Assembly: GCF_039655775.1 (NCBI RefSeq)
Contig: NZ_JBBYXJ010000002.1
Coordinates: 1,532,739 to 1,596,738 of the forward strand
Direction: 5' to 3'
Origin: Iodidimonas sp. SYSU 1G8
GTDB taxonomy: Bacteria; Pseudomonadota; Alphaproteobacteria; SMXS01
DNA: 64,000 nt
Below, piece by piece: positions 25,137 through 33,775 of this stretch (within the stretch, counting starts at the first letter, position 1; every line of letters starts with the position of its first letter). The notes under the pieces were generated by a model. That model was not told the DNA's origin. It searched no databases and was given only the letters and a program-made list of their open reading frames with translations. The translations under genes and the position numbers were made by a program.

Positions 25137-27446
25137 TTACCTCGGTTTACGCCGCAGCGGCCGGTCGCCCGACGCGGTCTTGCTGTCGTCGCGCTTGGGG
25201 TTAAAGCGCTTGGGACGCTCGGCGCCCGGCTTGGCCTTGGCGAACTTTCCCTTGGCGAACGGCTTGTCCTTCGCCGCGCCGCGATCACGGAAAGACTTCT
25301 CCGGGCCGGCATCCTCGGTCCTTGGGCGGCGAAGCGAGATGGTGGGGTCCGTCCGCGCCGGCGCGTCGGCGCGGGGGCCTTGCTTCCATGGCTTCGGCGC
25401 GTAGGAGCCCGACTTCTCGGGACGCTCGGGAGCGCCCTTGTCCCGGTATGTCCTGGTTCGCGCGGGCTTGTCGGCGACAGGCCGCTCCGCGCGGGGTTCG
25501 CTTGCCGCCGCCGCGCGATCCGTATAGTCGCGGCGCACCTTGGCGTCGCGGCGCTTGGCGCCGTCCCAGCGCTCTTTCTTGCGGGCGGGCTTCTCGCCGC
25601 CGAATGGATCGAAGGGCGCGCGTTCCTCGCGGGCATAGTCGGCGGGAGGCGCCGCAGGCGTCTCAACGGGCGCCTGAGAAGGCTCGGGAGCCGCGGCAGG
25701 TGCCGGTTCGGGGGCGGCCGCTGCGACTTCCGCAGGCCGTTCACGCCATTCGCGGCGTTCGGGACGCGGCGCGCGTTCGCCGCCATCGCGGTCCTGGAAA
25801 CGCTCGCGCGGGGCGGGCGCCTCGGCGGGCTGGATGGTGAATTCCTTCTCCTCGGATTTGGCCAGCGCCGACTGGAAGCGCTCCGCCATGTCCTTGGAGA
25901 TTTCGAACTTGGTCTCCCGGTCGAAGATGCGAATGGCGCCGATGTCGCGCTTGGTCACGTGACCCAAACGGCAGAGCAGCGGCAGGATCCATTTCGGATC
26001 GGCGTTCTTCTGGCGGCCGACGTTGAGGCGGAACCAAGTGGTTTCGCCGACGGGCCCTTTGTCGTCGAAGCGGCGCTCGCGCGGCTCGCGGGCGTCACGC
26101 GGCGCGCGATCATCGCGGCGCGGCTCGCGGGAGCCGCCATTGTCGAACAGGTCCTCGGGCTCGGGCAGACGCGAGCGCTGGATGCGGGCGAGGGCGAGGG
26201 CGAGCTGTTCGGGCGTGCGGCCTTCGAGCAGGGGCTGAACCAGGCTGAGGTCTTCATCCGGGCCGGCGTCGTTGAAGATGGGGTCGAGCAGGAAGCGCTC
26301 GTTATCGCGCTTGCGGATTTCCTCGGCGGTGGGCGGGCCGGCCCAGACGGCCTCGACACCGGCCAACGACAAAAGTTGCTGGGCGCGGCGGCCGCGCGTG
26401 TAGGTGACCAACAGGACGCAGACGCCCTTGCGTCCGGCGCGGCCCGTGCGGCCGCTGCGGTGCAGGAGGGTTTCCTTGTTGTTCGGCAGATCGGCGTGGA
26501 TGACCAGATCAAGCTGCGGCAGGTCGAGGCCGCGGGCGGCGACGTCGGTGGCGACGCAAATCTTGGTGCGGCCATCGCGCAGCGATTGCAGGGCGTTGTT
26601 GCGCTCGTTCTGGGTCAGCTCACCGGACAGGGCGACGGCGGCGAAGCCGCGCTCGACCAGGCTCGCGTGGAGATGACGGACTGCCTCGCGGGTCGAGCAG
26701 AAGACCAGGGCGGCACCGGCATCGAACAGGCGCAGGACGTTGACGACGCCCAACTCGACCTCGTTCGGCGCGACGCGGATGGCGCGGTACTCGATATCGG
26801 CGTGAGGACGGTTTCGCTGGACGGTGTCGATACGCAGCGCATCTCGCTGGTAGCCGCGCGCCAAGGCCGCGATCTCGCGGGCGATGGTGGCGGAGAACAG
26901 CAGAGTGCGGCGCTCGGACGGCGTCGCGTCGAGGATGAACTCCAGGTCCTCGCGGAAGCCGAGGTCGAGCATCTCATCGGCTTCGTCGAGGACCACGGCG
27001 CGCAGTGCGGACGTGTCGAGACGGCCGCGCTCGAGATGGTCGCGCAGACGGCCCGGGGTGCCGACGACGATGTGGCAGCCCTGGTTGAGCGCGCGGGCTT
27101 CCTGCCGGGGGTCCATGCCGCCGACGCAGGTGACGATTTTCGCGCCGGTGTCCTCGTAGAGCCAGCTCAGCTCGCGGTGGACCTGCAAGGCCAGTTCCCG
27201 GGTGGGGGCGATGATCAGGGCCAGCGGCTCGGCGGAGAAGCCGAAGCGTTCCTCGTCGCCCATGAGGGTCGGCGCCATGGCAAGGCCGAAGGCCACGGTC
27301 TTGCCCGAACCGGTCTGCGCCGATACCAGAAGGTCGCGTCCTGCTGCCTCGTCCGCGAGCACGGCAAGCTGAACCGACGTCGGTTCATTGTAGTCGCGCG
27401 CGGTCAGAGCACGAGCAAGAGCAGGATGGGTCGCAGGAAACGGCAT
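25137..27446 (-). CDS. DEAD-box ATP-dependent RNA helicase with C-terminal RNA-binding and basic tail
   Basis: This is an RNA helicase of 769 aa, long for the family. It remodels structured RNA, typically in ribosome assembly or cold adaptation. The core (about 1-370) has the Q motif YNEPTSVQLAVL, motif I AQTGSGKT, PTRELALQ, DEAD, SAT and HRSGRTGRAG. A DbpA/CsdA-type RNA-binding domain follows (about 470-545: TWFRLNVGRQKNADPKWILP). A 220-residue Arg/Lys/Pro/Ala-rich tail then looks disordered. The architecture is that of DeaD/CsdA. The long frame on the opposite strand is a GC-driven shadow. Confidence 0.95.
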   Translation of the reverse strand: MPFPATHPALARALTARDYNEPTSVQLAVLADEAAGRDLLVSAQTGSGKTVAFGLAMAPTLMGDEERFGFSAEPLALIIAPTRELALQVHRELSWLYEDTGAKIVTCVGGMDPRQEARALNQGCHIVVGTPGRLRDHLERGRLDTSALRAVVLDEADEMLDLGFREDLEFILDATPSERRTLLFSATIAREIAALARGYQRDALRIDTVQRNRPHADIEYRAIRVAPNEVELGVVNVLRLFDAGAALVFCSTREAVRHLHASLVERGFAAVALSGELTQNERNNALQSLRDGRTKICVATDVAARGLDLPQLDLVIHADLPNNKETLLHRSGRTGRAGRKGVCVLLVTYTRGRRAQQLLSLAGVEAVWAGPPTAEEIRKRDNERFLLDPIFNDAGPDEDLSLVQPLLEGRTPEQLALALARIQRSRLPEPEDLFDNGGSREPRRDDRAPRDAREPRERRFDDKGPVGETTWFRLNVGRQKNADPKWILPLLCRLGHVTKRDIGAIRIFDRETKFEISKDMAERFQSALAKSEEKEFTIQPAEAPAPRERFQDRDGGERAPRPERREWRERPAEVAAAAPEPAPAAAPEPSQAPVETPAAPPADYAREERAPFDPFGGEKPARKKERWDGAKRRDAKVRRDYTDRAAAASEPRAERPVADKPARTRTYRDKGAPERPEKSGSYAPKPWKQGPRADAPARTDPTISLRRPRTEDAGPEKSFRDRGAAKDKPFAKGKFAKAKPGAERPKRFNPKRDDSKTASGDRPLRRKPR

Positions 27447-27700
27447 ATTCTCGATCTCAATGACAAAAGGACCGGATCCGACGGGAATCCGGCAAGGGCG
27501 CGTTCATGCGCCGAACGACCGGCAAGCGCAACCGGTTAGTGCCTCTTTGTTATGCAGCGCGTGCGTGGCAGGCCAGTGAGACCGGGTCTGCGCGGCAGAC
27601 GAAAGGCGGTGAAGGCCGTATCATAGCACAACTGACAGGGGATCACCGCATGCGATTGGACGCGGCGCAGGCCGCCGACGAGACCAAAGGGAAGACTATC

Positions 27701-28693
27701 ATGAAAGCGATCGCCATCCTCATGATGACTGGGACGCTCCTGGCGACCGGCGCGGCGCGTGCCGAAGCGATGCTGGAGGACTTCTCCTATCCGTTCGAGG
27801 TGAAGCGCCTGGTCCTGCATTCGCAGCGTCAGTCCCTTTCCATGGCCTATATGGACGTCAAACCCGAGACGCCGAACGGCAGGACGATTGTCCTGCTGCA
27901 TGGCAAGAATTTCTGCGGCGCTACCTGGGAGCGGACCATCGGCGCCTTGCGCGACGCAGGCTACCGGGTGGTCGTGCCGGACCAGATCGGGTTCTGCAAG
28001 TCGAGCAAGCCCGAGGCCTACCAGTTCAGCCTGACGCAGTTGGCCGCCAACACGCGGCGTCTGCTGTCGGAACTCAAGATCGAAAAGCCGGTCATGATCG
28101 GCCACTCCATGGGCGGCATGCTGGCGGCCCGGTATGCACTGGCCTATCCGAGGCAGTTGGCGGGATTGGTGCTGGTCAATCCCATCGGCCTGGAGGACTG
28201 GCAGGCCAAGGGCGTGCCGCCGGCGACGGTGGACGAGCTCTACCGGAGCGAGCTGAAGACCGATGCCGAGCGGATCAAGGCCTATCAGATGAAGGTGTAT
28301 TACGACGGCAAGTGGCGGCCCGACTATGACCGCTGGGTCGACATGCTGGCGGGGATGTATGCGGGAGCGGACGGCGCCAGGGTCGCCTGGAATCAGGCGC
28401 TGACCAGCGACATGGTGTTCTCGCAGCCGGTGATACACGAGTTCGGACGGATCCGGGTGCCGACGACGCTGATGATCGGCATGAGGGACAAGACGGCCAT
28501 CGGCCGGGACAGGGCGCCGCCCGAGGTCGCGGCGGTCTTGGGGAATTATCCCGAGTTGGCGCGTGAGGCGGCGCAACAGATTCCCAATGCGCGCCTGCTG
28601 AGTTTCAGCGATCTGGGTCATTCGCCGCAGGTCGAGGATCCTGAGCGGTTCAATGCCCGTCTGCTGGAAGGCCTGACGCTGATGGGGTATTAA
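27701..28693 (+). CDS. Secreted alpha/beta hydrolase
   Basis: This 330-aa serine hydrolase has a signal peptide (MKAIAILMMTGTLLATGAAR). The start at 27701 follows AAAGGGA; longer in-frame starts would bury the signal. The fold markers are an oxyanion HGKNFCGATW, the nucleophile elbow GHSMGGMLA (Ser), a late acid in IGMRDKT and the catalytic His in DLGHSPQVEDP. Such proteins are esterases, lipases or haloalkane-dehalogenase-like; no substrate is implied. It is followed by a lipid-type catabolism block, so hydrolysis of an ester substrate would fit. Confidence 0.92.
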   Translation: MKAIAILMMTGTLLATGAARAEAMLEDFSYPFEVKRLVLHSQRQSLSMAYMDVKPETPNGRTIVLLHGKNFCGATWERTIGALRDAGYRVVVPDQIGFCKSSKPEAYQFSLTQLAANTRRLLSELKIEKPVMIGHSMGGMLAARYALAYPRQLAGLVLVNPIGLEDWQAKGVPPATVDELYRSELKTDAERIKAYQMKVYYDGKWRPDYDRWVDMLAGMYAGADGARVAWNQALTSDMVFSQPVIHEFGRIRVPTTLMIGMRDKTAIGRDRAPPEVAAVLGNYPELAREAAQQIPNARLLSFSDLGHSPQVEDPERFNARLLEGLTLMGY

Positions 28694-28790
28694 GCGTCTT
28701 ATTACGATTTGAGAAAGTAATTGTCGCTAAATTTCATCCTGGAGAAGCCGGCCCATTGACGGCGATGCCAGTTTGGCGCTTCTAGCGCCC

Positions 28791-29756
28791 ATGACACAGG
28801 TATCTCCAAAGGGCTCGTATCATCTCCAGACCGTCTCCCGGGCGCTGGACGCGCTGCGTCTGCTGGAGGAATCGGGTGCGCCACTTTCGCAAACAGAAAT
28901 CGCGGAAGCGCTGGGCGAGCCGGTGCCGGTGGTATTCCGCATCCTGCACACGCTCGAAGGACACGGCGTCGTCAAGCGCGGCCGGGACAAGCGCTACGTA
29001 CCTCGCGGCAGGGTGGAGGCGGACGGGCTGGGGCGGCCCCTCGATATTCTGAGAGTATTGTCGGCGGCCGGGAGCGCGGGGGCGCGCAGCGAGGAGATCG
29101 CCGCGCGACTGGGCCTTGAAACCCGTCTCGTGGGGGAGGCGCTGGTGGTGCTGGCGTCGCGGCAGCTCGCCGCGGTTTCCGAAGGCGGGACCTGGACATT
29201 GGGTTTCGGCCTGATCGAGCTGGCGAGACCGCTGCTGCGCGGCACGCTCCGTTCTGCCGTGCGACCGCTGATGGAGCGTCTGCGGGACGAGAGCGGTGAA
29301 ACGGCGACCCTGTTCGTGACCTCGGGGGATCGACAGGTCGTCCTCGACATCGCGGCAAGCCGGCAACCCCTAAGATACGAGTTGGAGATCGGCGCGGTGT
29401 TCGTTCTCCATCGAGGCGCGGCCGGGAAGGCGGCGCTGTCGGCCATGGAGGATGCGGATGTGAAGCGTATCCTGGAAGGCTCGGACCTCAAGAACGCCGA
29501 GCGCCGGCGTGTCCTTGCGGATGTGATGGACGCGCGGCGTCGCGGGTTCGCCACCTCGCTGGGGGAGCGCTTGCCGGGTGGCGCGGCGGTCGCCGCTCCG
29601 GTCCGCGACGAGAGTGGCCGTGCCGTGGGCGTCCTGGGATTGATGCTGCCGGCATTCCGCAACGAACCCGACCGTCTGCCGCATCTGGGCAAGGTCCTGG
29701 CGGGGCATCTGGCCCAGCTGGTGTTGCCCGACACACTCGCGCCTGCCAATTCATAG
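28791..29756 (+). CDS. IclR-like transcriptional regulator with two tandem winged-helix domains
   Basis: This 321-aa regulator is longer than the usual 250-270 aa of IclR proteins. The first winged helix (about 10-70) contains QTVSRALDALRLLEES and LSQTEIAEALGEPVPVV. A second HTH-like unit (about 78-150) contains RPLDILRVLSAAGSAGARSE and EEIAARLGLETRLVGEAL. The C-terminal effector domain follows (LMERLRDESGETATLFV, HRGAAGKAAL, ERLPGGAAVAAPV). The ATG at 28791 is preferred over a TTG at 28773; neither has a strong ribosome site. It is 12 bp upstream of the acyl-CoA dehydrogenase gene and probably controls that catabolic operon. Confidence 0.88.
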   Translation: MTQVSPKGSYHLQTVSRALDALRLLEESGAPLSQTEIAEALGEPVPVVFRILHTLEGHGVVKRGRDKRYVPRGRVEADGLGRPLDILRVLSAAGSAGARSEEIAARLGLETRLVGEALVVLASRQLAAVSEGGTWTLGFGLIELARPLLRGTLRSAVRPLMERLRDESGETATLFVTSGDRQVVLDIAASRQPLRYELEIGAVFVLHRGAAGKAALSAMEDADVKRILEGSDLKNAERRRVLADVMDARRRGFATSLGERLPGGAAVAAPVRDESGRAVGVLGLMLPAFRNEPDRLPHLGKVLAGHLAQLVLPDTLAPANS

Positions 29757-29768
29757 GAGGACCTTATC

Positions 29769-30929
29769 GTGATCAGAAACCCCGAGGCGTTTGACCATTT
29801 CCTCTCTCATGTTCGCGAGTGGGTGCGCGGCTATGCCATTCCCAACGAGGAACGCGTTGCGCAGGGCGAGTTCATGCCCAAGGACATCTCACAGGAGATG
29901 GCGCGGCAGGGATTCTTCGGCTGGAGCATTCCCGAGGAGTATGGCGGCGCCGGGCTGACGGCCGAAGAACTGGTGCTGGGCGCGCTGGAAATCTCGCAGT
30001 GCTCGGTGGCGTTCCGCGCCCATGTGGGAACCAATACGGGGATCGGGTCCGAGGCGCTGGTGGTCGATGGGACGCCGGAGCAGAAGCGGCGCTATCTGCC
30101 GAAGATGGCCAGGGGCGAGCTGATCGGCTGCCTCGCCGCCACGGAACCGGAGGCTGGTTCGGATCTGACGGCGCTTCAGACGACGGCGCGGCGGGATGGC
30201 GAGCACTACGTTCTGAACGGCACCAAGGCGTTCATCACCAATGCGCCGGTCGCCGACCTGTTCACGGTGATGGCCCGGACCGAGGAAGGCACGAAAGGCG
30301 CGGGCGGTGTCAGCGCGTTCATCGTCGAACGGGAGTCGCCAGGCCTGAGCACGGGCAAGCCCTACCGCAAGATGGGCCAGGAAGGCGCCCCGGTATCGGA
30401 AGTGTATTTCGAGGATTGCCGCATTCCCGCCTCGGCGCTGATCGGCGGAGTGGAGAACGTCGGCTTCAAGACGACCATGAAGGTTCTCAACAAACAGCGG
30501 CTGCATCTGTCGGCGCTGTCCACCGGCCCGGCGATCCGCATGCTGGACGAGGCGGTGCGGCATGCGCTGACCCGCAAGCAGTTCGGCCAGGCCATCGGCG
30601 AGTTCCAGCTGGTGCAGGGGCTGATCGCCGATTGTCAGACCGAAATCCACGCGGCCAAGGCGCTGATCCTCGACACCGCGCGCAAGCGCGACCGGGGCGA
30701 GGACACCAGCATGGAAGCGTCCATGTCCAAATACTTCGCCACGGAGATGTGCGGACGGGTGGCGGATCGCGCGGTACAGATTTTCGGCGGTTCCGGATAT
30801 ATCGCCGACTACAGCTGCATCGAGCGGTTCTACCGGGACGTTCGGCCGTTCCGACTCTATGAGGGCACCAGCCAGATTCACCAGACGACCATCGCCCGGA
30901 TGACGATGAAGCGGGCGATGGCGCAATGA
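29769..30929 (+). CDS. Acyl-CoA dehydrogenase
   Basis: This FAD-dependent enzyme has 386 aa and catalyses alpha,beta-dehydrogenation of acyl-CoA. The GTG start lies 8 nt after TAGGAGG. The signature sequences are LAATEPEAGSDLTALQT and IFGGSGYIADYSCIERFYRD, with the catalytic-base segment FRLYEGTSQIHQ (Glu). It belongs to the short- or medium-chain-like group. The stop overlaps the next start (ATGA), so it is translationally coupled to the AcuI-like reductase. It is part of a CoA-thioester catabolic operon under the IclR-like regulator. Confidence 0.96.
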   Translation: MIRNPEAFDHFLSHVREWVRGYAIPNEERVAQGEFMPKDISQEMARQGFFGWSIPEEYGGAGLTAEELVLGALEISQCSVAFRAHVGTNTGIGSEALVVDGTPEQKRRYLPKMARGELIGCLAATEPEAGSDLTALQTTARRDGEHYVLNGTKAFITNAPVADLFTVMARTEEGTKGAGGVSAFIVERESPGLSTGKPYRKMGQEGAPVSEVYFEDCRIPASALIGGVENVGFKTTMKVLNKQRLHLSALSTGPAIRMLDEAVRHALTRKQFGQAIGEFQLVQGLIADCQTEIHAAKALILDTARKRDRGEDTSMEASMSKYFATEMCGRVADRAVQIFGGSGYIADYSCIERFYRDVRPFRLYEGTSQIHQTTIARMTMKRAMAQ

Positions 30930-31912
30930 GCGGGACGTTCGACGCCTACCGGATTTTCGAAGACGGCAAGGCGGGGCGGGGCGCGATCATCCCGGTGTCG
31001 CCTGGCGAGCTGGACGAGGGCGACGTGCTGGTCCGGACGCTCTATGCGGGCGTGAACTACAAGGATGCGCTCGCGGGAACAGGCCGGGGTCGGATCGTGC
31101 GGCGCTATCCATGCATCGGCGGCATCGAGGCGGTGGGGATCGTGGAGCAGTCGGAGACGCCGGCCGTACCGGTGGGCGCCACGGTCATTCTTCATGGCTA
31201 CGGCATGGGCGTCGATCGGGACGGCGGCCTGTCGCCCTGGGTCCGTGTGCCGGGCGCGTTCGCGACGCTGCTGCCCGAGGGGCTGAACCCGCTGCACGCG
31301 GCGGCGATTGGCGTGGCGGGGCATACGTCTGCGCTGGCCCTCGAGCTGATGGAGCTGAACGGGTTGAGGCCGGGCAACGGACCGGTCGCGGTGACCGGCG
31401 CCACGGGTGGGACGGGCAGCCTGGCCGTCGCCTTGCTGGCGGGGGCCGGTTACGAGGTGGTCGCGGTCTCCCGCAAGGCGGATGCGGCCGATTATCTGCG
31501 GCGGATCGGCGCGGCCGCAGTGATGGCGCCGCCTGAGCGCCTGGAGACGGCGAAACCGCTGGAGTCGGCGCGCTGGGCCGGCGCGGTCGACACGGCGGGC
31601 GGATGGCTGCTGGACTGGCTGATCAGAACGATGCGGAACGATGGCGTGATCGGAGCGTTTGGCAACACGGCGGGGCTCGATCTCCAAACATCGATATTGC
31701 CATTCATCCTGCGCGGTGTGCGCTTGCTGGGGGTGAATGCCGATACGCGGCCGCCGCAGCGGGAGAAAATCTGGGACAGGCTGGCAACAGGCCTTAATCC
31801 CCGGTTCATCGATGACATGGTACACGTCATCTCATTGCACGATCTGCCGGCGTTCATGGAAGACATGGTCGCCGGAACAACCAAGGGACGAACACTCGTC
31901 CAATTCGCCTGA
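30926..31912 (+). CDS. AcuI/YhdH-family NADPH-dependent acryloyl-CoA-type reductase
   Basis: This is a zinc-free medium-chain dehydrogenase/reductase of 328 aa. It has the YhdH/AcuI hallmarks: LYAGVNYKDALAGTGRGRIV, PCIGGIEAVG, VAVTGATGGTGSLAVALLAG (nucleotide-binding loop) and GVRLLGVNA. Members reduce acryloyl-CoA or related 2-enoyl-CoA. The coupled acyl-CoA dehydrogenase makes a CoA-thioester substrate plausible. It overlaps that gene by 4 bp. Confidence 0.93.
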   Translation: MSGTFDAYRIFEDGKAGRGAIIPVSPGELDEGDVLVRTLYAGVNYKDALAGTGRGRIVRRYPCIGGIEAVGIVEQSETPAVPVGATVILHGYGMGVDRDGGLSPWVRVPGAFATLLPEGLNPLHAAAIGVAGHTSALALELMELNGLRPGNGPVAVTGATGGTGSLAVALLAGAGYEVVAVSRKADAADYLRRIGAAAVMAPPERLETAKPLESARWAGAVDTAGGWLLDWLIRTMRNDGVIGAFGNTAGLDLQTSILPFILRGVRLLGVNADTRPPQREKIWDRLATGLNPRFIDDMVHVISLHDLPAFMEDMVAGTTKGRTLVQFA

Positions 31913-31920
31913 GCCCAGAA

Positions 31921-32094
31921 ATGCAGACCAAGACCATGAAGAACGTCGTGACCAAAATGCTGATTTCGCTGAGGAAGGTGCCGCTGCTGCCGACCGGCGA
32001 GAGGTACCAGCCCGAGAAACATTACATGCGCGGGCCGGGGCCCGCCTGCGCCGCCAAGGCGCGCCTGAGCCAGGGAGCGCCCCAGTCCGGCTGA
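31921..32094 (+). CDS. Possible 57-aa protein, tentative
   Basis: A short frame begins 9 bp after the reductase stop (MQTKTMKNVVTKMLISLRKV). It is basic in its first half and Gly/Pro-rich in the second, with one cysteine. No ribosome site is visible; translation could be coupled to the upstream gene. No family is recognised and it may be non-coding. Confidence 0.3.
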   Translation: MQTKTMKNVVTKMLISLRKVPLLPTGERYQPEKHYMRGPGPACAAKARLSQGAPQSG

Positions 32095-32122
32095 CCCCGG
32101 CTGTGATGCGACCGCCGCGCGG

Positions 32123-32548
32123 CTACGCGGCATCCCCAGGGGCTTCGTCTTGCACGAGGCCCTTTTTTGGTGCGCGCCGGCTGGCGAGGAATTGCCGCAC
32201 CTCGCTGGAGAAGGCGACCACCCAGAACGGGTAGGCGCCGATGGCTAGCGCCGTCACGCCGAGCGCGCAGCCGACGGGGCTGAACGATGAGATGATGCTG
32301 TAGACGAGGATGACGCCACCGGCGACGGTGATGAGGCCGAACAGCGCCGTGGCGAGGATGCGGGCGAGGCGGTTGCCCCGTGCCAGGCCGATCGCGAGGA
32401 ACAGGCCGGACAGGGCGATGGCGAGCTGTCCCCAGCTGATGTCCACAGCCGGCGACAGCGAGATGAGCAGTATCTGGGCAGCGACGCCAAAGGCGGCGAA
32501 ACCACCCAGGATGAACAGAACATTCCTAAGATGCCAAGCGCCGTCCAT
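32123..32548 (-). CDS. Integral membrane protein with four predicted helices
   Basis: This 141-aa hydrophobic protein has four likely transmembrane segments: NVLFILGGFAAFGVAAQILL, QLAIALSGLFLAIGLA, ILATALFGLITVAGGVILVY and ALGVTALAIGAYPFWVVAF. A charged cytosolic C-terminus follows (RQFLASRRAPKKG). The start was placed at the ATG pair 32548/32551 after GGGGGCGG. No known family is recognised. It lies on the minus strand, divergent from the AcuI block. Confidence 0.72.
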   Translation of the reverse strand: MDGAWHLRNVLFILGGFAAFGVAAQILLISLSPAVDISWGQLAIALSGLFLAIGLARGNRLARILATALFGLITVAGGVILVYSIISSFSPVGCALGVTALAIGAYPFWVVAFSSEVRQFLASRRAPKKGLVQDEAPGDAA

Positions 32549-32622
32549 CATCCGCCCCCAAAGCCGATCATGCCGCGCCCCGAGGATAATGCCCAAAGCA
32601 CGCGGCCGGAACGGTTACCGGA

Positions 32623-32967
32623 TCAGGCGGTGAAGAAATCGGCGCGAGGCGTGCCGGACGGGTCGTACACCGGCTCGATCAGATCGACGCGAAACTTGCG
32701 GATTTGCGACCCCTTGCGCGGATACTTGCGCAGGTGGCCCCCCATGTCCTTGTACCAGTGATTGTCGAAATGATACTGGAGATCGGCGGTCTCAGCCCAT
32801 TCCTCGTAGACATGGATGCGGCCGGGCACGAAGACGTCCTTTGTCCAGATGTAGTGGATGCAGCCGTTCTCGGTGTAGGCGCCGTCGATATGCGCCTTGG
32901 CGGTCGCGATGATATCGGTCACGTCCTCGACGTCGAGATCGATCCAACCTGCGATGATGATGGCCAT
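32623..32967 (-). CDS. ABM-family quinol monooxygenase-like protein
   Basis: This 114-aa protein has a dimeric alpha/beta barrel fold of the antibiotic biosynthesis monooxygenase family. It begins MAIIIAGWIDLDVEDV and has the typical GCIHYIWTKDV and HVYEEWAETADLQYHFD segments, whose family equivalents line the cofactor-free active site. The start is preceded by AAAGGGAA. Relatives oxidise quinols or degrade heme; the specific reaction is unknown. It is co-directional with the membrane protein (74-bp gap). Confidence 0.9.
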   Translation of the reverse strand: MAIIIAGWIDLDVEDVTDIIATAKAHIDGAYTENGCIHYIWTKDVFVPGRIHVYEEWAETADLQYHFDNHWYKDMGGHLRKYPRKGSQIRKFRVDLIEPVYDPSGTPRADFFTA

Positions 32968-33031
32968 GAACTTCCCTTTCGTGTGCGCGCGGCCATCCTA
33001 TCGGCCGCGCGCGAGATGGATGGTGCCGACG

Positions 33032-33472
33032 CTAGTTTTTGACTTCCACCAATTCGATGATGTTGCCTTCCGGGTCGGCGAAGAAACAAAGACGCAGCGG
33101 CCGGTCGGCGGCGATGAGCGCGCGTTCCGACTTGAGAACGGCGCCGGCGGCTTCGGCGGCGGCGAGGGTCGTGTCGAGGTCGTCGCAGTAGAATGTCAGG
33201 TAGGCAATGCCGGTGCGATTACTCATCCATTCCGGCGTGGCGGGAATCTGCGGCGCGACGGGCGGGCGGACCAGCTTGATGACTTCGTTGCCGGGGGTCT
33301 TGAGCCAGATGTTGATGTAGCCGTCGGGCGCGACGCCGAGGCCGCGGCTGAGCTCGCCGGGAATGTCGGCACGCCGTGCTTCGGTGCAGGACAGCACCTG
33401 GGTGTAGAACGCATACATGCGGTCGAGATCGACGACCGGTATTCCGACTTCCAGCGGCATGGTCTGACGCAC
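33032..33472 (-). CDS. VOC-family protein (glyoxalase/lyase-like)
   Basis: This 146-aa protein has two VOC half-domains: VGIPVVDLDRMYAFYTQVLS at the N-terminus and LRLCFFADPEGNIIELVEV at the C-terminus, where the DPEGNxIEL motif supplies the metal-binding Glu. The GTG at 33472 has AAGGGGA about 5 nt upstream and is preferred to the ATG at 33460. Longer upstream frames have no coding support. It could be a glyoxalase or isomerase acting in the adjacent catabolic genes; the substrate is unknown. Confidence 0.9.
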   Translation of the reverse strand: MRQTMPLEVGIPVVDLDRMYAFYTQVLSCTEARRADIPGELSRGLGVAPDGYINIWLKTPGNEVIKLVRPPVAPQIPATPEWMSNRTGIAYLTFYCDDLDTTLAAAEAAGAVLKSERALIAADRPLRLCFFADPEGNIIELVEVKN

Positions 33473-33775
33473 GATATTCCCCTTTTCTTGCAGCTGGCCG
33501 GACGGGTTGGCCCGAGCCGGGCCGAACCCACGGCATGGTTCGCCGGGCATGTTAGTCGCGATGGGACGACGATCCAACAGGAACCCTCTTCCGATACTGA
33601 TCCAGTGGCATCGGTGCGCCCGTACCTTCGCGCGGCGCGCCATGGCATTCCGGTGGTTCGCCGCCGAGGCCGTGTCCGGCAGGTTTGACGCGGGAAACGG
33701 ATGCTCTATGGTTCTGCGCTGAACGTGTCGCCGGGATTCTCCGGCGGCGCTTAATCTTGCAAAGGGGATGCGGAT

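Noticed and set aside
25380..27539. A 719-codon plus-strand frame opposite the DEAD-box helicase
   Set aside because: All helicase motifs are on the minus strand; the antisense frame is low-complexity and has no ribosome site.
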